The notes: generated by a model not told the origin, from the sequence alone. Positions 25,995 to 33,789 are shown, counted from the first letter of the stretch. The stretch: DNA of 64,000 nucleotides from CAYXWM01 sp964468805 (GCA_964468805.1 CAYXWM010000005.1:1-64000), one strand, 5' to 3'. Numbers and translations: made by a program.

Positions 25995-26720
25995 TTGAAA
26001 CATATGCTTAATATTGATTTAAACAATTTGAATCCTCTGGAAAAAAAAATCAATGAAACCATAACAGATTACGCCAAAGAAGATAAAAATATTAAAATAG
26101 ACAAAGCAGCAGATCTTTGCGGCTGCTCTGTTTCAAAAATTTCCAAGTTTGTTAAAAAACTGGGCTTTGGTACTTATAAACAATACATGAATTTTGTATA
26201 TGAAAATGAACTGCCTCAAAAGTGTACCACTAACGAACTGGAACGAATTCGAAAATTTGTGGATGATTTTGATGTAAAACTGGTAGACAGATTTATAGAA
26301 GAAGTGACTGCTTTTGAAAAGATAATTTTGTTCGGTTACGGACCTTCTTATATTTGCTGTCAATATTTTGAATATAAGTTGAGGTTGGTAACCAATAAAA
26401 TAGTAATCTCCGTGCCGGACGAGGTTTCGGCAGAAAACCTACTGGACGAAAAAAGTATACTCATTATCCTTACCGCTACCGGAAATTTCTCATCCTTTCA
26501 GGGAATTTATAACTTTGCCAAAAGCAAGGGCAGTAATTTCTTGTTAATACTCGAGGAATACAACACCTCCGTAATCTCAAACTACGATAAGGTTCTAATC
26601 CTGACAGATACTCATCAACCTGCCGGATTGTCTCCTTACGAAAAATCCCGTGTGGTTTTCTTTATTTTTATCGAGGAAGTAATACAAAGATTGCTGGAGT
26701 TTAATAAAAAGACAGAGTAG
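25995..26720 (+). CDS. MurR/RpiR-family transcriptional regulator
   Basis: A 241-residue regulator with an N-terminal HTH_6 domain (AADLCGCSVSKISKFVKKLG near residue 37) and a C-terminal SIS phosphosugar-binding domain (from about residue 110, with ILFGYGPSYICCQYFEYKL). The family senses phosphorylated sugars, so the ligand is probably a phosphorylated product of the adjacent FGGY kinase. It is divergent from the FAD oxidoreductase gene, the usual place for a local regulator. The start is TTG at 25995 or ATG at 26004; the AAGGAG site is rather far from either, so translation may be weak. Confidence 0.88.
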   Translation: MKHMLNIDLNNLNPLEKKINETITDYAKEDKNIKIDKAADLCGCSVSKISKFVKKLGFGTYKQYMNFVYENELPQKCTTNELERIRKFVDDFDVKLVDRFIEEVTAFEKIILFGYGPSYICCQYFEYKLRLVTNKIVISVPDEVSAENLLDEKSILIILTATGNFSSFQGIYNFAKSKGSNFLLILEEYNTSVISNYDKVLILTDTHQPAGLSPYEKSRVVFFIFIEEVIQRLLEFNKKTE

Positions 26721-26748
26721 TACAAAAAAGCTGTTAGTCTTAACTACG

Positions 26749-26801
26749 CCCCTAAAGTTAGAGAGTATGATAATACTACAAATAACTTTGGGGGTGTTTT
26801 T
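26749..26801 (+). terminator. Terminator of the rpiR-type gene
   Basis: CCCCTAAAGTTA pairs with TAACTTTGGGGG (one wobble), with a small inner stem AGTAT/ATACT, followed by TGTTTTTAT. Confidence 0.75.
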
Positions 26802-26946
26802 ATGCTAAAGCAACTATAAAGAAAGAATAGGATTTCAGCAAAATGTAACAGCAGATATGATTGTAAAGAATCAAGCAACTATTTACTCATTTTACAGTAA
26901 ATGCTTAAGATTAAGATTAGATAAATAAAACATTACCGTATAAAAA

Positions 26947-26975
26947 TTGCACAGTTTGAAATATTATGGTATACT
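26947..26975 (+). promoter_or_regulatory. Promoter for the DUF4157 gene
   Basis: TTGCAC, a 17-bp spacer and TATACT, about 70 bases before the ATG. Confidence 0.6.
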
Positions 26976-27042
26976 CGGAAGCACAAAAAAGGAAACATAA
27001 ATTTAACTTTTGTCTACACCTTTAAAAAGGAGGATTGGTGGC

Positions 27043-28245
27043 ATGTATGAAATGAGTAAGCGGCCTTTGCCGTTGCAGGCTTCAAAAATGAATGCCAGAC
27101 CTCAAAATACTGCCGGCACGTATGATAATGTTATTCAGATGGCAAGTCGAATGGGCAACAGTGCGTTCAATTCGTACGTACAGGAGAATCAGACCACGCA
27201 GCTAAGTAGTCTCACCTCTAAAAGCCGGGGTAGAGGATTACCGTCTTCATTGCGCGATAGGTTTGAAGCTAAGCATAAAATTACTCTTGACGATGTAAGG
27301 GTGCATTACAACTCGGACAAGCCTGCCGAGATTGGAGCCGGGGCTTATGCTAAGGGTAACGAAATCCATCTGTCTACCGGGCAAGAAAGGCATTTGGAAC
27401 ATGAACTTGGGCATGTGGTTCAGCAAAAACAGGGGCGGGTGAGTACTACCGGGCAAATTTCCGGTAAAGCTGTAAATTGTGATGCGGATTTGGAAAAAGA
27501 AGCTGACAAAGGAGTACCGGACAAACCATTTAGCAATAGTGAATTAAGTGGTGACAACCAACCTATTCAAGCGGATTTTGGTAGCTGGATTTCACAAACC
27601 GATTTAAACAAAATGACACCTGAGATGCAAAGGTCAGCAATAACAGAATATATGCACGCTCAGCAGTATGCACCTGATGTCCAAAAAAAAACTCCGCTCG
27701 GAGAGAGTGGATTTGCTAAATCAGATCCAACGTATGCAAAGAATAAAATTATGTTGGGTCGACTAGATGATTTAAATAAAAGAAGAAATACTCACGGTAA
27801 ACGTGATGCTGCTTGGGCAAAGGCAAACCGTGCTGATAAACTGAAAAATTTCTTATATGCAGACGTATGGAGTCCTGAAGTTAACCAAGCATTTATAGGC
27901 GGCGGTATTGACGCTTCCGCAAGATTTAAGTTTTTTTCCGATTTACCTGATGATGCTAAAAAGGAAATAATAGAAATTTCAAATAGTGGTAGTACTGATA
28001 AAGGTAAATATTTTAAATTATGGTTAGAGGCCCGGGGTACGGTCCCAGAACTATATAATGGCACGGGCGCACAATATCCACTGACTGTAACTGCTATAGA
28101 AATTATGCAATTGCTTGATGCGGGATACATTTTCGACAATGTTCCCAGCAGCAAAGGAGCAAGTGAAACATTTCAGGCGTTTAGTAACCGGGCGGAAGCA
28201 GATGAATACAAAACATTCAAATTATTCAACGCTTTACCCCGATAG
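27043..28245 (+). CDS. DUF4157 (eCIS-associated, HExxH) domain protein with unknown C-terminus
   Basis: 400 residues. The N-terminal tail contains MASRMGNSAFNSYV, like the short helix found before DUF4157 in many family members. The DUF4157 domain (about residues 65-135) opens with LPSSLRDRFEAKHKI and carries HELGH (about 120-124), the zinc-protease-like HExxH. The C-terminal 230 residues are unrecognised. The ATG at 27043 has AAAGGAGGA 8 bases upstream; the frame's TTG at 27010 is rejected. The family often accompanies contractile injection systems or toxin payloads, but no such genes are visible here. It has its own promoter and faces the convergent hydF operon. Function unknown. Confidence 0.82.
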   Translation: MYEMSKRPLPLQASKMNARPQNTAGTYDNVIQMASRMGNSAFNSYVQENQTTQLSSLTSKSRGRGLPSSLRDRFEAKHKITLDDVRVHYNSDKPAEIGAGAYAKGNEIHLSTGQERHLEHELGHVVQQKQGRVSTTGQISGKAVNCDADLEKEADKGVPDKPFSNSELSGDNQPIQADFGSWISQTDLNKMTPEMQRSAITEYMHAQQYAPDVQKKTPLGESGFAKSDPTYAKNKIMLGRLDDLNKRRNTHGKRDAAWAKANRADKLKNFLYADVWSPEVNQAFIGGGIDASARFKFFSDLPDDAKKEIIEISNSGSTDKGKYFKLWLEARGTVPELYNGTGAQYPLTVTAIEIMQLLDAGYIFDNVPSSKGASETFQAFSNRAEADEYKTFKLFNALPR

Positions 28246-28302
28246 TCCGTATTGAGTCAAAATGCGTAATACAAATAATACATATTCGGTTAGTTTCTCA
28301 AT

Positions 28303-28349
28303 AAAAAAAGGCTTATGAAACCTTAAAACAGAAAAAGGTTCCACAAGCC
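28303..28349 (-). terminator. Terminator of the hydrogenase maturation operon
   Basis: On the minus strand a 15-bp stem, GGCTTGTGGAACCTT/AAGGTTTCATAAGCC (two G-U pairs), is followed by TTTTTTTAT. The pairing is complete only in minus-strand RNA, so it belongs to hydF. Confidence 0.88.
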
Positions 28350-28438
28350 GTTTAAATGATATTTTTCTTATTAAGTCCGCTCCAAGTTCAACAGTATACC
28401 GAAAACCCAACCGGGTAGGGTAACCGCAAATTCTGTTC

Positions 28439-29629
28439 TTAATAAACCAACTTATCCAATATCCCTGTTAACTTTGAAATCGCTACACCGTAATTGGTCA
28501 TGGGTAGGTTTTTTTGCTTGCATAGGTTAATACGGGAAAGCATATATCTGCGGTTGAACATACAGGCTCCGCAATGAATAACCAAGGAATAGTTTTGGGA
28601 TTCGTTTAAGAAATTCTTGCCTGTCGCTATTTCCGTAATTACTCCCGGCACCGCCTTGCTTAAAAGTTTAGGCAAGAGTATTCTGGCAATATCGCCGTCC
28701 AGAGGATTATGGGTACAGGCCTCAGCTATAAGTACTCTGTCGCCGGATTTCAAATTGTCTATGGCTGTAGCACCTTCTATAAAGGTTTCAATGTCGCCTT
28801 TGTAGCGAGCCATCAGTACCGAAAAGGTTGTAAGAGGAACCTTTCCTTGAATTTTATCATAGACTTGTTTTACTACTTGAGAGTCACAGATTACCAAATC
28901 CCACAGTTGTTTTGACATTTCAAGACCTTCCGACAACATTTTGGCGGTTATCACAGTAACCAAACAATCGCCATCCAGCAAGTCTCTAATAACCTGCTGT
29001 TGGGGTAAAATAAGGCGTCCCTTGGGTGCTTGAATGTCTTGAGGAGCTACCAATAAAACATGGGCACCCTTTTCTACCAGATGTGTGGCTATTTCGGGCA
29101 ATTCGAAATCAGTGGGTGCGTTTTCTATTATCAGACGTTGCAGTTCTCCCAAACCTTCGCCGGTAAGAGCACTGACGCTACATACGGGAATATTTAGCTT
29201 CTCGGACAAGTCTTTTGCATATTCCTCGTTGTTTTCAAATAAATCACAGGCATTTACAGCCGCTACGGTAACGGTGCCTTGTTCTTTCGCGGATTCCAAC
29301 CATTGCGTTTCAAAGCTTAAATCGCTGCCCTGTCTTAAAACCACAACAGCAACATCTGTATGTTTAAGAGCGTTTCGAGTTTGTTCTAGACGTGCTTCTC
29401 CCAGTACACCGGTATCGTCAAATCCTGCTGTGTCTATAAGAGCCACGGGTCCAAGAGGATGTAGTTCCATGGATTTTGTTACAGGGTCGGTGGTTGTACC
29501 CGGAATATCGGAGACTATGGCTACATTTTGATTGGCAAACCGATTCATTAACGACGATTTTCCGGCATTTCGCCTACCGAAAAAAGCTATATGCAATCTG
29601 TTTGCCTGAGGAGTATTTTGCAGAGACAT
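28439..29629 (-). CDS. hydF: [FeFe]-hydrogenase maturation GTPase HydF
   Basis: A 396-residue scaffold protein on which the 2Fe subcluster of the H-cluster is assembled before transfer to HydA. The GTPase domain (about 1-170) has GRRNAGKSSLMN, PGTTTDP and DTAGFDD. The dimerisation domain follows, and the C-terminal iron-sulfur domain carries CTHNP and HCGAC, giving the three cysteines for its [4Fe-4S] cluster. It is last in the TM1266-hydG-hydF operon. The third maturase, HydE, is not in the window. Confidence 0.96.
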   Translation of the reverse strand: MSLQNTPQANRLHIAFFGRRNAGKSSLMNRFANQNVAIVSDIPGTTTDPVTKSMELHPLGPVALIDTAGFDDTGVLGEARLEQTRNALKHTDVAVVVLRQGSDLSFETQWLESAKEQGTVTVAAVNACDLFENNEEYAKDLSEKLNIPVCSVSALTGEGLGELQRLIIENAPTDFELPEIATHLVEKGAHVLLVAPQDIQAPKGRLILPQQQVIRDLLDGDCLVTVITAKMLSEGLEMSKQLWDLVICDSQVVKQVYDKIQGKVPLTTFSVLMARYKGDIETFIEGATAIDNLKSGDRVLIAEACTHNPLDGDIARILLPKLLSKAVPGVITEIATGKNFLNESQNYSLVIHCGACMFNRRYMLSRINLCKQKNLPMTNYGVAISKLTGILDKLVY

Positions 29630-29670
29630 TGTTATTCCTCCGTGGTGAGTGGTTTTAGTATTAGTGCCTT

Positions 29671-29714
29671 GAGGGAAAGAATCTTTTTTAACAGTAAAAT
29701 AGATTCTCTCCCTT
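29671..29714 (-). other. Intercistronic hairpin between hydG and hydF
   Basis: AGGGAGAGAATCT pairs with AGATTCTTTCCCT in minus-strand RNA. No T run follows, so it is a likely processing or stabilising stem rather than a terminator. Confidence 0.55.
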
Positions 29715-29783
29715 AACTTCCCTAATTATATCTTGATAACTTTCCATGATGTAATTTCGACGGGTCGGCTTTAAATAGTTAGT

Positions 29784-31187
29784 TTATACTCTGAAATCTC
29801 TTTCTCCGTTATCCATCATTTCCAACCATAATTCGGCTTTTGCTCTCATGGTATTGTTATCTATGTAGTTTAGCTGATTTTCTATGAGTTTCAGACCGGC
29901 GACCTTTGTCTTTTCGTCTGCATAATCCAAGAGGTATTCTTTAAGAGTCAGTAGTGCATTAGGCAAACAAACGTTGGAGATTTGACCGGTTTTGGCAAGC
30001 CTCATAAATCTTTCGCCTGTTCTGCCTTCTCGGTAACAGGCTGTACAGAAGCTGGGAATGTAGCCTGAATCCGATAACATTGCCACCATATCGTTTAAGC
30101 TTCTGTGGTCGTGGATTTCGAACTGGGGTGCTTGGTTTACATTTAAACTGTATCCGCCCACTCCGGTTGCTGAACCGGCGGAGATTTGGGAAATACCCAC
30201 TTTTAGAAGGTCGTCACGGAAATCGCCTTGTTCTCTGGTTGAAAGAATTAAACCGGTGTAAGGTACGGCACAGCGTAATACAGCGATTATTCGTTTAAAT
30301 TCGTTGTCATTTACAAGATGCGGAAATTCGTCGGTATTAACACCGGGAGCAGGGCAAATTCTGGGAACGCTCATGGTATGAGGCCCTACGCCGAAGGTAT
30401 CCGATAAATGCTCGGCATGCATAAGCATAGCCACTGTTTCGTACTTATAGTCGTAAAGTCCGAAAAGCACCCCAACGCCCACATCATCCACTCCGCCTTC
30501 CATGGCTCTGTCCATGGCTTCGGTATGGTAGCTATATCTGTGTTTGGGGCCTGCTTTGTGAAACTTCTTATATGTAGGTTTGTGATAGGATTCTTGAAAC
30601 AAGATATATGTACCTATGCCGGCATCCTTTAATTTTGCGTAATTTTCCACGGTTGTTGCCGCAATGTTTACATTTACACGTCTGATTTCACCATGTTCCG
30701 TTTTTACGGAATAAATGGTCTTTATGGATTCGAGGACGTAATCTATGGGGCAATTCACCGGGTCCTCTCCGGTTTCCAAGGCAAGACGTTTGTGTCCCAT
30801 ACGTTGCAAGGCTTCTACCTCTTTTTTGATTTCCTCTTGGGTAAGCTTTCTTCGGCTTGTCTTGTTTGAACAACGATAACCACAGTATCCGCATTCATTT
30901 ACGCAATAATCGGAAAGATACAAAGGTGCAAACATTACTATTCTGTTACCGTAAATTTTATTTTTAATGCTTGAAGCTACTGAACAAATTTGTTCTTCAA
31001 ACTTCTCATCAGCCGCCAACAATACGGCAGCCTCTCTATGGGTTAAGCCGCCAAACAATGCAGCTTTGTTCAGTATACTTTGAACCGTTTCTTCATCTTT
31101 ACCTGCCTCTTGGGCGTATTTTAGGGTTTCAAGGATTTCACTGTCGCTGATAAATTCTTCGGCGGTTTTGGATTTGGAGTTATACAT
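29784..31187 (-). CDS. hydG: [FeFe]-hydrogenase maturase HydG (tyrosine lyase, radical SAM)
   Basis: A 467-residue radical SAM enzyme that cleaves tyrosine to p-cresol and makes the CO and CN ligands of the H-cluster. The SAM cluster motif is CVNECGYC near residue 97. The C-terminal auxiliary-cluster motif CTACYREGR with a third Cys 22 residues further (NVC) fits CX2CX22C, which distinguishes HydG from the thiazole enzyme ThiH. It is flanked by the TM1266-type gene and hydF on the same strand. Confidence 0.97.
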   Translation of the reverse strand: MYNSKSKTAEEFISDSEILETLKYAQEAGKDEETVQSILNKAALFGGLTHREAAVLLAADEKFEEQICSVASSIKNKIYGNRIVMFAPLYLSDYCVNECGYCGYRCSNKTSRRKLTQEEIKKEVEALQRMGHKRLALETGEDPVNCPIDYVLESIKTIYSVKTEHGEIRRVNVNIAATTVENYAKLKDAGIGTYILFQESYHKPTYKKFHKAGPKHRYSYHTEAMDRAMEGGVDDVGVGVLFGLYDYKYETVAMLMHAEHLSDTFGVGPHTMSVPRICPAPGVNTDEFPHLVNDNEFKRIIAVLRCAVPYTGLILSTREQGDFRDDLLKVGISQISAGSATGVGGYSLNVNQAPQFEIHDHRSLNDMVAMLSDSGYIPSFCTACYREGRTGERFMRLAKTGQISNVCLPNALLTLKEYLLDYADEKTKVAGLKLIENQLNYIDNNTMRAKAELWLEMMDNGERDFRV

Positions 31188-31353
31188 TTTTTCACCTCAT
31201 GGTCGATTATGGTTAATTGTTCTTTAGATAGCACCGTTATTAAATTTCAAGTAGATAACTAAACATCTAAAATTATTTCAAATTAATCATTATAAAAGAA
31301 AATCTTTAAATGTAACAAAATATATACCCTAACCCTAAACCGACGATTTTTAA

Positions 31354-31608
31354 TTATTCAGCGTTATCCGGAGCATAGGTTACTTTTGCAACCACATTTT
31401 TAATTCTGCCCAGTTTTCCCGAAAGACCGCTGATTATGGGTTGCGGTGCATCCACCACAACGGTAATTACGTTTTTTTCGAATTTCGGGCAGGGCAATCC
31501 AAAACGTCCGATAATTATATCGCCGTGAGTATGAAGCAATTCGTTTACGGCATCGGCACTGTCTCTGCCTGAAAGTATAAGGCTTATTACGGCAAGTCTG
31601 TGATTCAT
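31354..31608 (-). CDS. TM1266-family iron-only hydrogenase system putative regulator
   Basis: An 84-residue ACT-like small protein, commonly encoded beside hydE/hydF/hydG and named a putative regulator of the iron-only hydrogenase system. The sequence starts RLAVISLILSGRDSADAVNE and contains GLPCPKF and a strand pair around VITVVVDAP. GGAG lies before the ATG. It is the first coding gene after the tandem leader described below. A regulatory role is the family label rather than a proven activity; the homology call is firm. Confidence 0.88.
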   Translation of the reverse strand: MNHRLAVISLILSGRDSADAVNELLHTHGDIIIGRFGLPCPKFEKNVITVVVDAPQPIISGLSGKLGRIKNVVAKVTYAPDNAE

Positions 31609-31625
31609 GATAAACTCCTTTTAAA

Positions 31626-31705
31626 ATAAAATAAAACCCTCCGCATGGAGGGTAAAAATTGTACGCAAAAAAAGCATAACAAAAATCAACCTACCTTGCT
31701 GCTCG
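31626..31705 (-). ncRNA. Tandem cis-regulatory leader unit B (proximal to the TM1266 gene)
   Basis: On the minus strand the 17-base motif CGAGCAGCAAGGTAGGT (31705-31689) is followed by a small stem TATGC/GCGTA, then CGTACAATTT, then a terminator ACCCTCC/GGAGGGT with a T-rich tail. It repeats the layout of unit A 97 bases upstream. The conserved motif with compensating change in the small stem is what one expects of a structured sensor plus terminator. The ligand, if any, is unknown. Confidence 0.55.
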
Positions 31706-31723
31706 GAAAACTTTGGAGGATGC

Positions 31724-31830
31724 AAAAAACCCTCCTTATATACAAGGAGGGTGTAAATTGCACGACAAAAAAGTTATGCATTCAGACCTACCTTGCTGCT
31801 CGGGAAAAACCTTGCCGTCAGGTGTTGGGA
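31724..31830 (-). ncRNA. Tandem cis-regulatory leader unit A (promoter-proximal)
   Basis: The same 17-base motif (31802-31786), small stem, CGTGCAATTT and terminator AACCCTCCTT/AAGGAGGGT with a run of six T on the minus strand. Upstream of the motif, ACCTGACGGCAAGGT can form a further stem. Two such units in series suggest a steep or two-input control of hydG/hydF expression. I could not match it to a riboswitch class from memory. Confidence 0.55.
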
Positions 31831-31878
31831 TAATATATTAAATTGTTATGAAAACGAAAGGATAATTTGTATAAGTTT

Positions 31879-31907
31879 ATAGTAACACTTTACAGGTATT
31901 TAGTCAA
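31879..31907 (-). promoter_or_regulatory. Promoter of the hyd maturation operon
   Basis: On the minus strand, TTGACT (31907-31902), a 17-bp spacer and TACTAT (31884-31879). This places the start near 31872, upstream of both leader units. Confidence 0.7.
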
Positions 31908-31953
31908 CCTATTTCATAATGCGGTGATGCAATTTATTGTATAATCATGAGTA

Positions 31954-31997
31954 AAAAACCAAAGCTTGACACATTCTCGGCAATATGTCAAGCTTTT
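31954..31997 (-). terminator. Terminator after dpsB
   Basis: AAGCTTGACA pairs with TGTCAAGCTT over 10 bp, with GGTTTTTTAC following on the minus strand. It is 4 bases past the dpsB stop. Confidence 0.85.
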
Positions 31998-32000
31998 CGA

Positions 32001-32582
32001 TTATTTTATAAGCATAGGTTGAAACTGTTTCCCAACCAGTGCTTCGCAAACAGTATCTATCAGTTTTTTTTCGTCCAAAACCAGTGACTTTTCTTTATTT
32101 ACAGGGTCGTCTTGTCCGAAGGGTATAAAGAAGAAATTTTTTGTGTTAAGCAACAATCCCAAATTTTTGGCACCGGCTCCCAAACCATCGTTTGTGGATA
32201 TACCTATTACCACGGGTAAATTATTACGTAAGTGAGCTTTTACAGCCATAGTAACCGGTGTATCGGTTATGCCGTTTGCCAGCTTTGCCATAGTATTGCC
32301 GGTACAGGGAGCCACAACCATAATATCAAACAATTTTTTTGGTCCTATGGGTTCGGCCAATTGAATAGTATTTATTACTTCGTTTCCGGTAATGTCTTGT
32401 AAGACCGTTTTTGTATCCTGAGCGTTAATAAACCTGGTATCGCATTGGTCAACACTGTTTGAAATTATGGGAGTAACAATAGCGCCTTCGTTTACGAGAT
32501 TTACTATTTCTTTAAAAACTTTAATAAATGTACAGAAAGAGCCGGTCACACAAAATCCTATTTTGATATTTTCCAGCCTCAT
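32001..32582 (-). CDS. spoVFB: Dipicolinate synthase subunit B (SpoVFB)
   Basis: A 193-residue flavoprotein subunit that, with subunit A, makes dipicolinic acid, the calcium chelator of the spore core. The flavoprotein-fold N-terminus IKIGFCVTGSFCTFIKV and the motif VVAPCTGNTMAKLANGITD are characteristic. GGAGG lies before the ATG. It is expressed in the mother cell under late sporulation sigma factors in Bacillus. It follows subunit A but is separated from it by about 200 bp, which is unusual for this pair. It marks the organism as a spore former. Confidence 0.94.
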   Translation of the reverse strand: MRLENIKIGFCVTGSFCTFIKVFKEIVNLVNEGAIVTPIISNSVDQCDTRFINAQDTKTVLQDITGNEVINTIQLAEPIGPKKLFDIMVVAPCTGNTMAKLANGITDTPVTMAVKAHLRNNLPVVIGISTNDGLGAGAKNLGLLLNTKNFFFIPFGQDDPVNKEKSLVLDEKKLIDTVCEALVGKQFQPMLIK

Positions 32583-32597
32583 AAGCAGCCCTCCAAA

Positions 32598-32795
32598 TCA
32601 CATTTCGGCTTCAAGTCCGGTTGTTTTATAAAATGTCATTGCCGAAAATGCCGCTGATACGACATTATACTTAACGGAGTATTCTTCGCCAAGTATAAAC
32701 AACAATGCCGATAATACCAATTCTTCAAGAACCGGTATAAAGTTACTATTACAAGCGGGTTGCCTTCGGGAGTTTTGCTTTGGTTTACATATCCT
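32598..32795 (-). pseudogene. Possible frameshifted or remnant small gene between dpsA and dpsB
   Basis: A 65-codon open stretch with no usual start codon near its beginning. Its second half has protein-like composition (PVLEELVLSALLFILGEE, then MTFYKTTGLEAEM) and stops just before the dpsB ribosome site. In the neighbouring frame the upstream part reads SKTPEGNPLVIVTLY, so one frameshift would join two plausible halves. I do not recognise the product. It could be a chance open frame. Confidence 0.3.
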
Positions 32796-33648
32796 TTAAA
32801 ATACTGTAGATGGTATCTTTTATATAGTGACCTACAGTTGCCGGAGCAACCTTACCCGGCAAGGAATTTGCATACAACACGTTTAATCCGAAATCCTTGC
32901 TGTGCTCGAAGTTTACTCCAAAAGGTGTGGAAGCCAGGTCTATGATTAAACAATTTTTGTTTATATACTTCATATTAGCGTTGTAAAGCAACATCTTCGG
33001 TACAGTATTGAAAATAATGTTCATATTTCCCAAGTGATCGGTTAATTTTTCTACGTCTACCGCCTGATAGCCGTAGCCGGAGGCAAGAGCGGCTTTGTCA
33101 TATCCGTTTACAGCCATATAAACGTTTGCTCCTATGCCCTGCAACATTTTTCCCAGAATTTTTCCTATTCGCCCAAAACCGATTATCATGACATTACTGC
33201 TGTGCAAGGTAAAATCGGTGTTTTGCATTGCTATTTGTATTGCTCCTTCGGCTGTGGGAATAGCGTTTAATATGGAAAGTTCTTCTTTTTTCAAAACATC
33301 TACAATATTAACCTGAAAACGCTCCGCCAATTCCACCAATTCACTTTTTATATAGCCCGCAAAAAATATTTGGTGTTTTTTTATCAGCCGGAACAAATCT
33401 TCAGCGGATATATTGTCATTTTCATATGGCATGTTTAATAACAGTCCGTCGTTGCTTGCCGGTATTCCGCCTATAATATAGTCCGCACCGTCAATTGTCT
33501 CGTACAACCCGCTTTGTCTATACAAACCATCGCTGTCATATTTGGAAAAACCGAATAGTTTTACCGTATGTCCATCTTGCTTCAACTCGTTGGCAAGGTA
33601 ATAATTTCGCTTGTCTCCGCCTATAATTGCAAACTTTTTGCTCTCCAA
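32785..33648 (-). CDS. spoVFA: Dipicolinate synthase subunit A (SpoVFA)
   Basis: A 287-residue Rossmann-fold subunit of dipicolinate synthase. The N-terminal part (KFAIIGGDKRNYYLANEL) is family-specific; a NAD(P)-binding domain follows with MIIGFGRIGKILGKML near residue 152. The C-terminal motif NSLPGKVAPATVGHYI is conserved in SpoVFA. GGAGG precedes the ATG. With subunit B it converts a lysine-pathway intermediate (dihydroxy-tetrahydrodipicolinate) to dipicolinic acid. Many Clostridia use EtfA instead, so having the true synthase narrows the lineage. Confidence 0.95.
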   Translation of the reverse strand: MESKKFAIIGGDKRNYYLANELKQDGHTVKLFGFSKYDSDGLYRQSGLYETIDGADYIIGGIPASNDGLLLNMPYENDNISAEDLFRLIKKHQIFFAGYIKSELVELAERFQVNIVDVLKKEELSILNAIPTAEGAIQIAMQNTDFTLHSSNVMIIGFGRIGKILGKMLQGIGANVYMAVNGYDKAALASGYGYQAVDVEKLTDHLGNMNIIFNTVPKMLLYNANMKYINKNCLIIDLASTPFGVNFEHSKDFGLNVLYANSLPGKVAPATVGHYIKDTIYSILKDM

Positions 33649-33761
33649 CTCAATCCCTCCAAATTAACTCTAATTCATTTTATGTACATACTTTTCGATT
33701 GGTGTCATGTTGGCCGGGTTTGTTTTTGGGGTTTTGGGTTGCTTTTACGGCAAAATTTAAT

Positions 33762-33789
33762 AAAAAAAAGGCAACCCAAAGGGGTTACC
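33762..33789 (-). terminator. Terminator of the amino-acid ABC transporter operon
   Basis: GGTAACCC pairs with GGGTTGCC (one G-U), then a run of eight T on the minus strand, 46 bases past the binding-protein gene. Confidence 0.88.

Larger units (their letters stand above)
26721..27042 (+). other. Gap before the DUF4157 gene
   Basis: It holds a terminator (26749-26801), a 39-codon open stretch without a start (26812-26931, reading IGFQQNVTADMIVKNQATIY in part) that may be a gene remnant, and the DUF4157 promoter. Confidence 0.5.
31609..32000 (-). other. Leader and promoter region of the hyd operon
   Basis: It holds on the minus strand a promoter (31879-31907), two tandem leader units each with a terminator (31626-31830), and the dpsB terminator at 31954-31997. 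No gene is seen. Confidence 0.7.

Noticed and set aside
31645..31833. Plus-strand open frame across the tandem hyd leader
   Set aside because: It reads through both terminator stems, has no ribosome site, and the repeated structure explains the sequence on the minus strand.
32760..32945. Plus-strand open frame opposite the end of dpsA
   Set aside because: It has no ribosome site or homology and overlaps a firm minus-strand gene.
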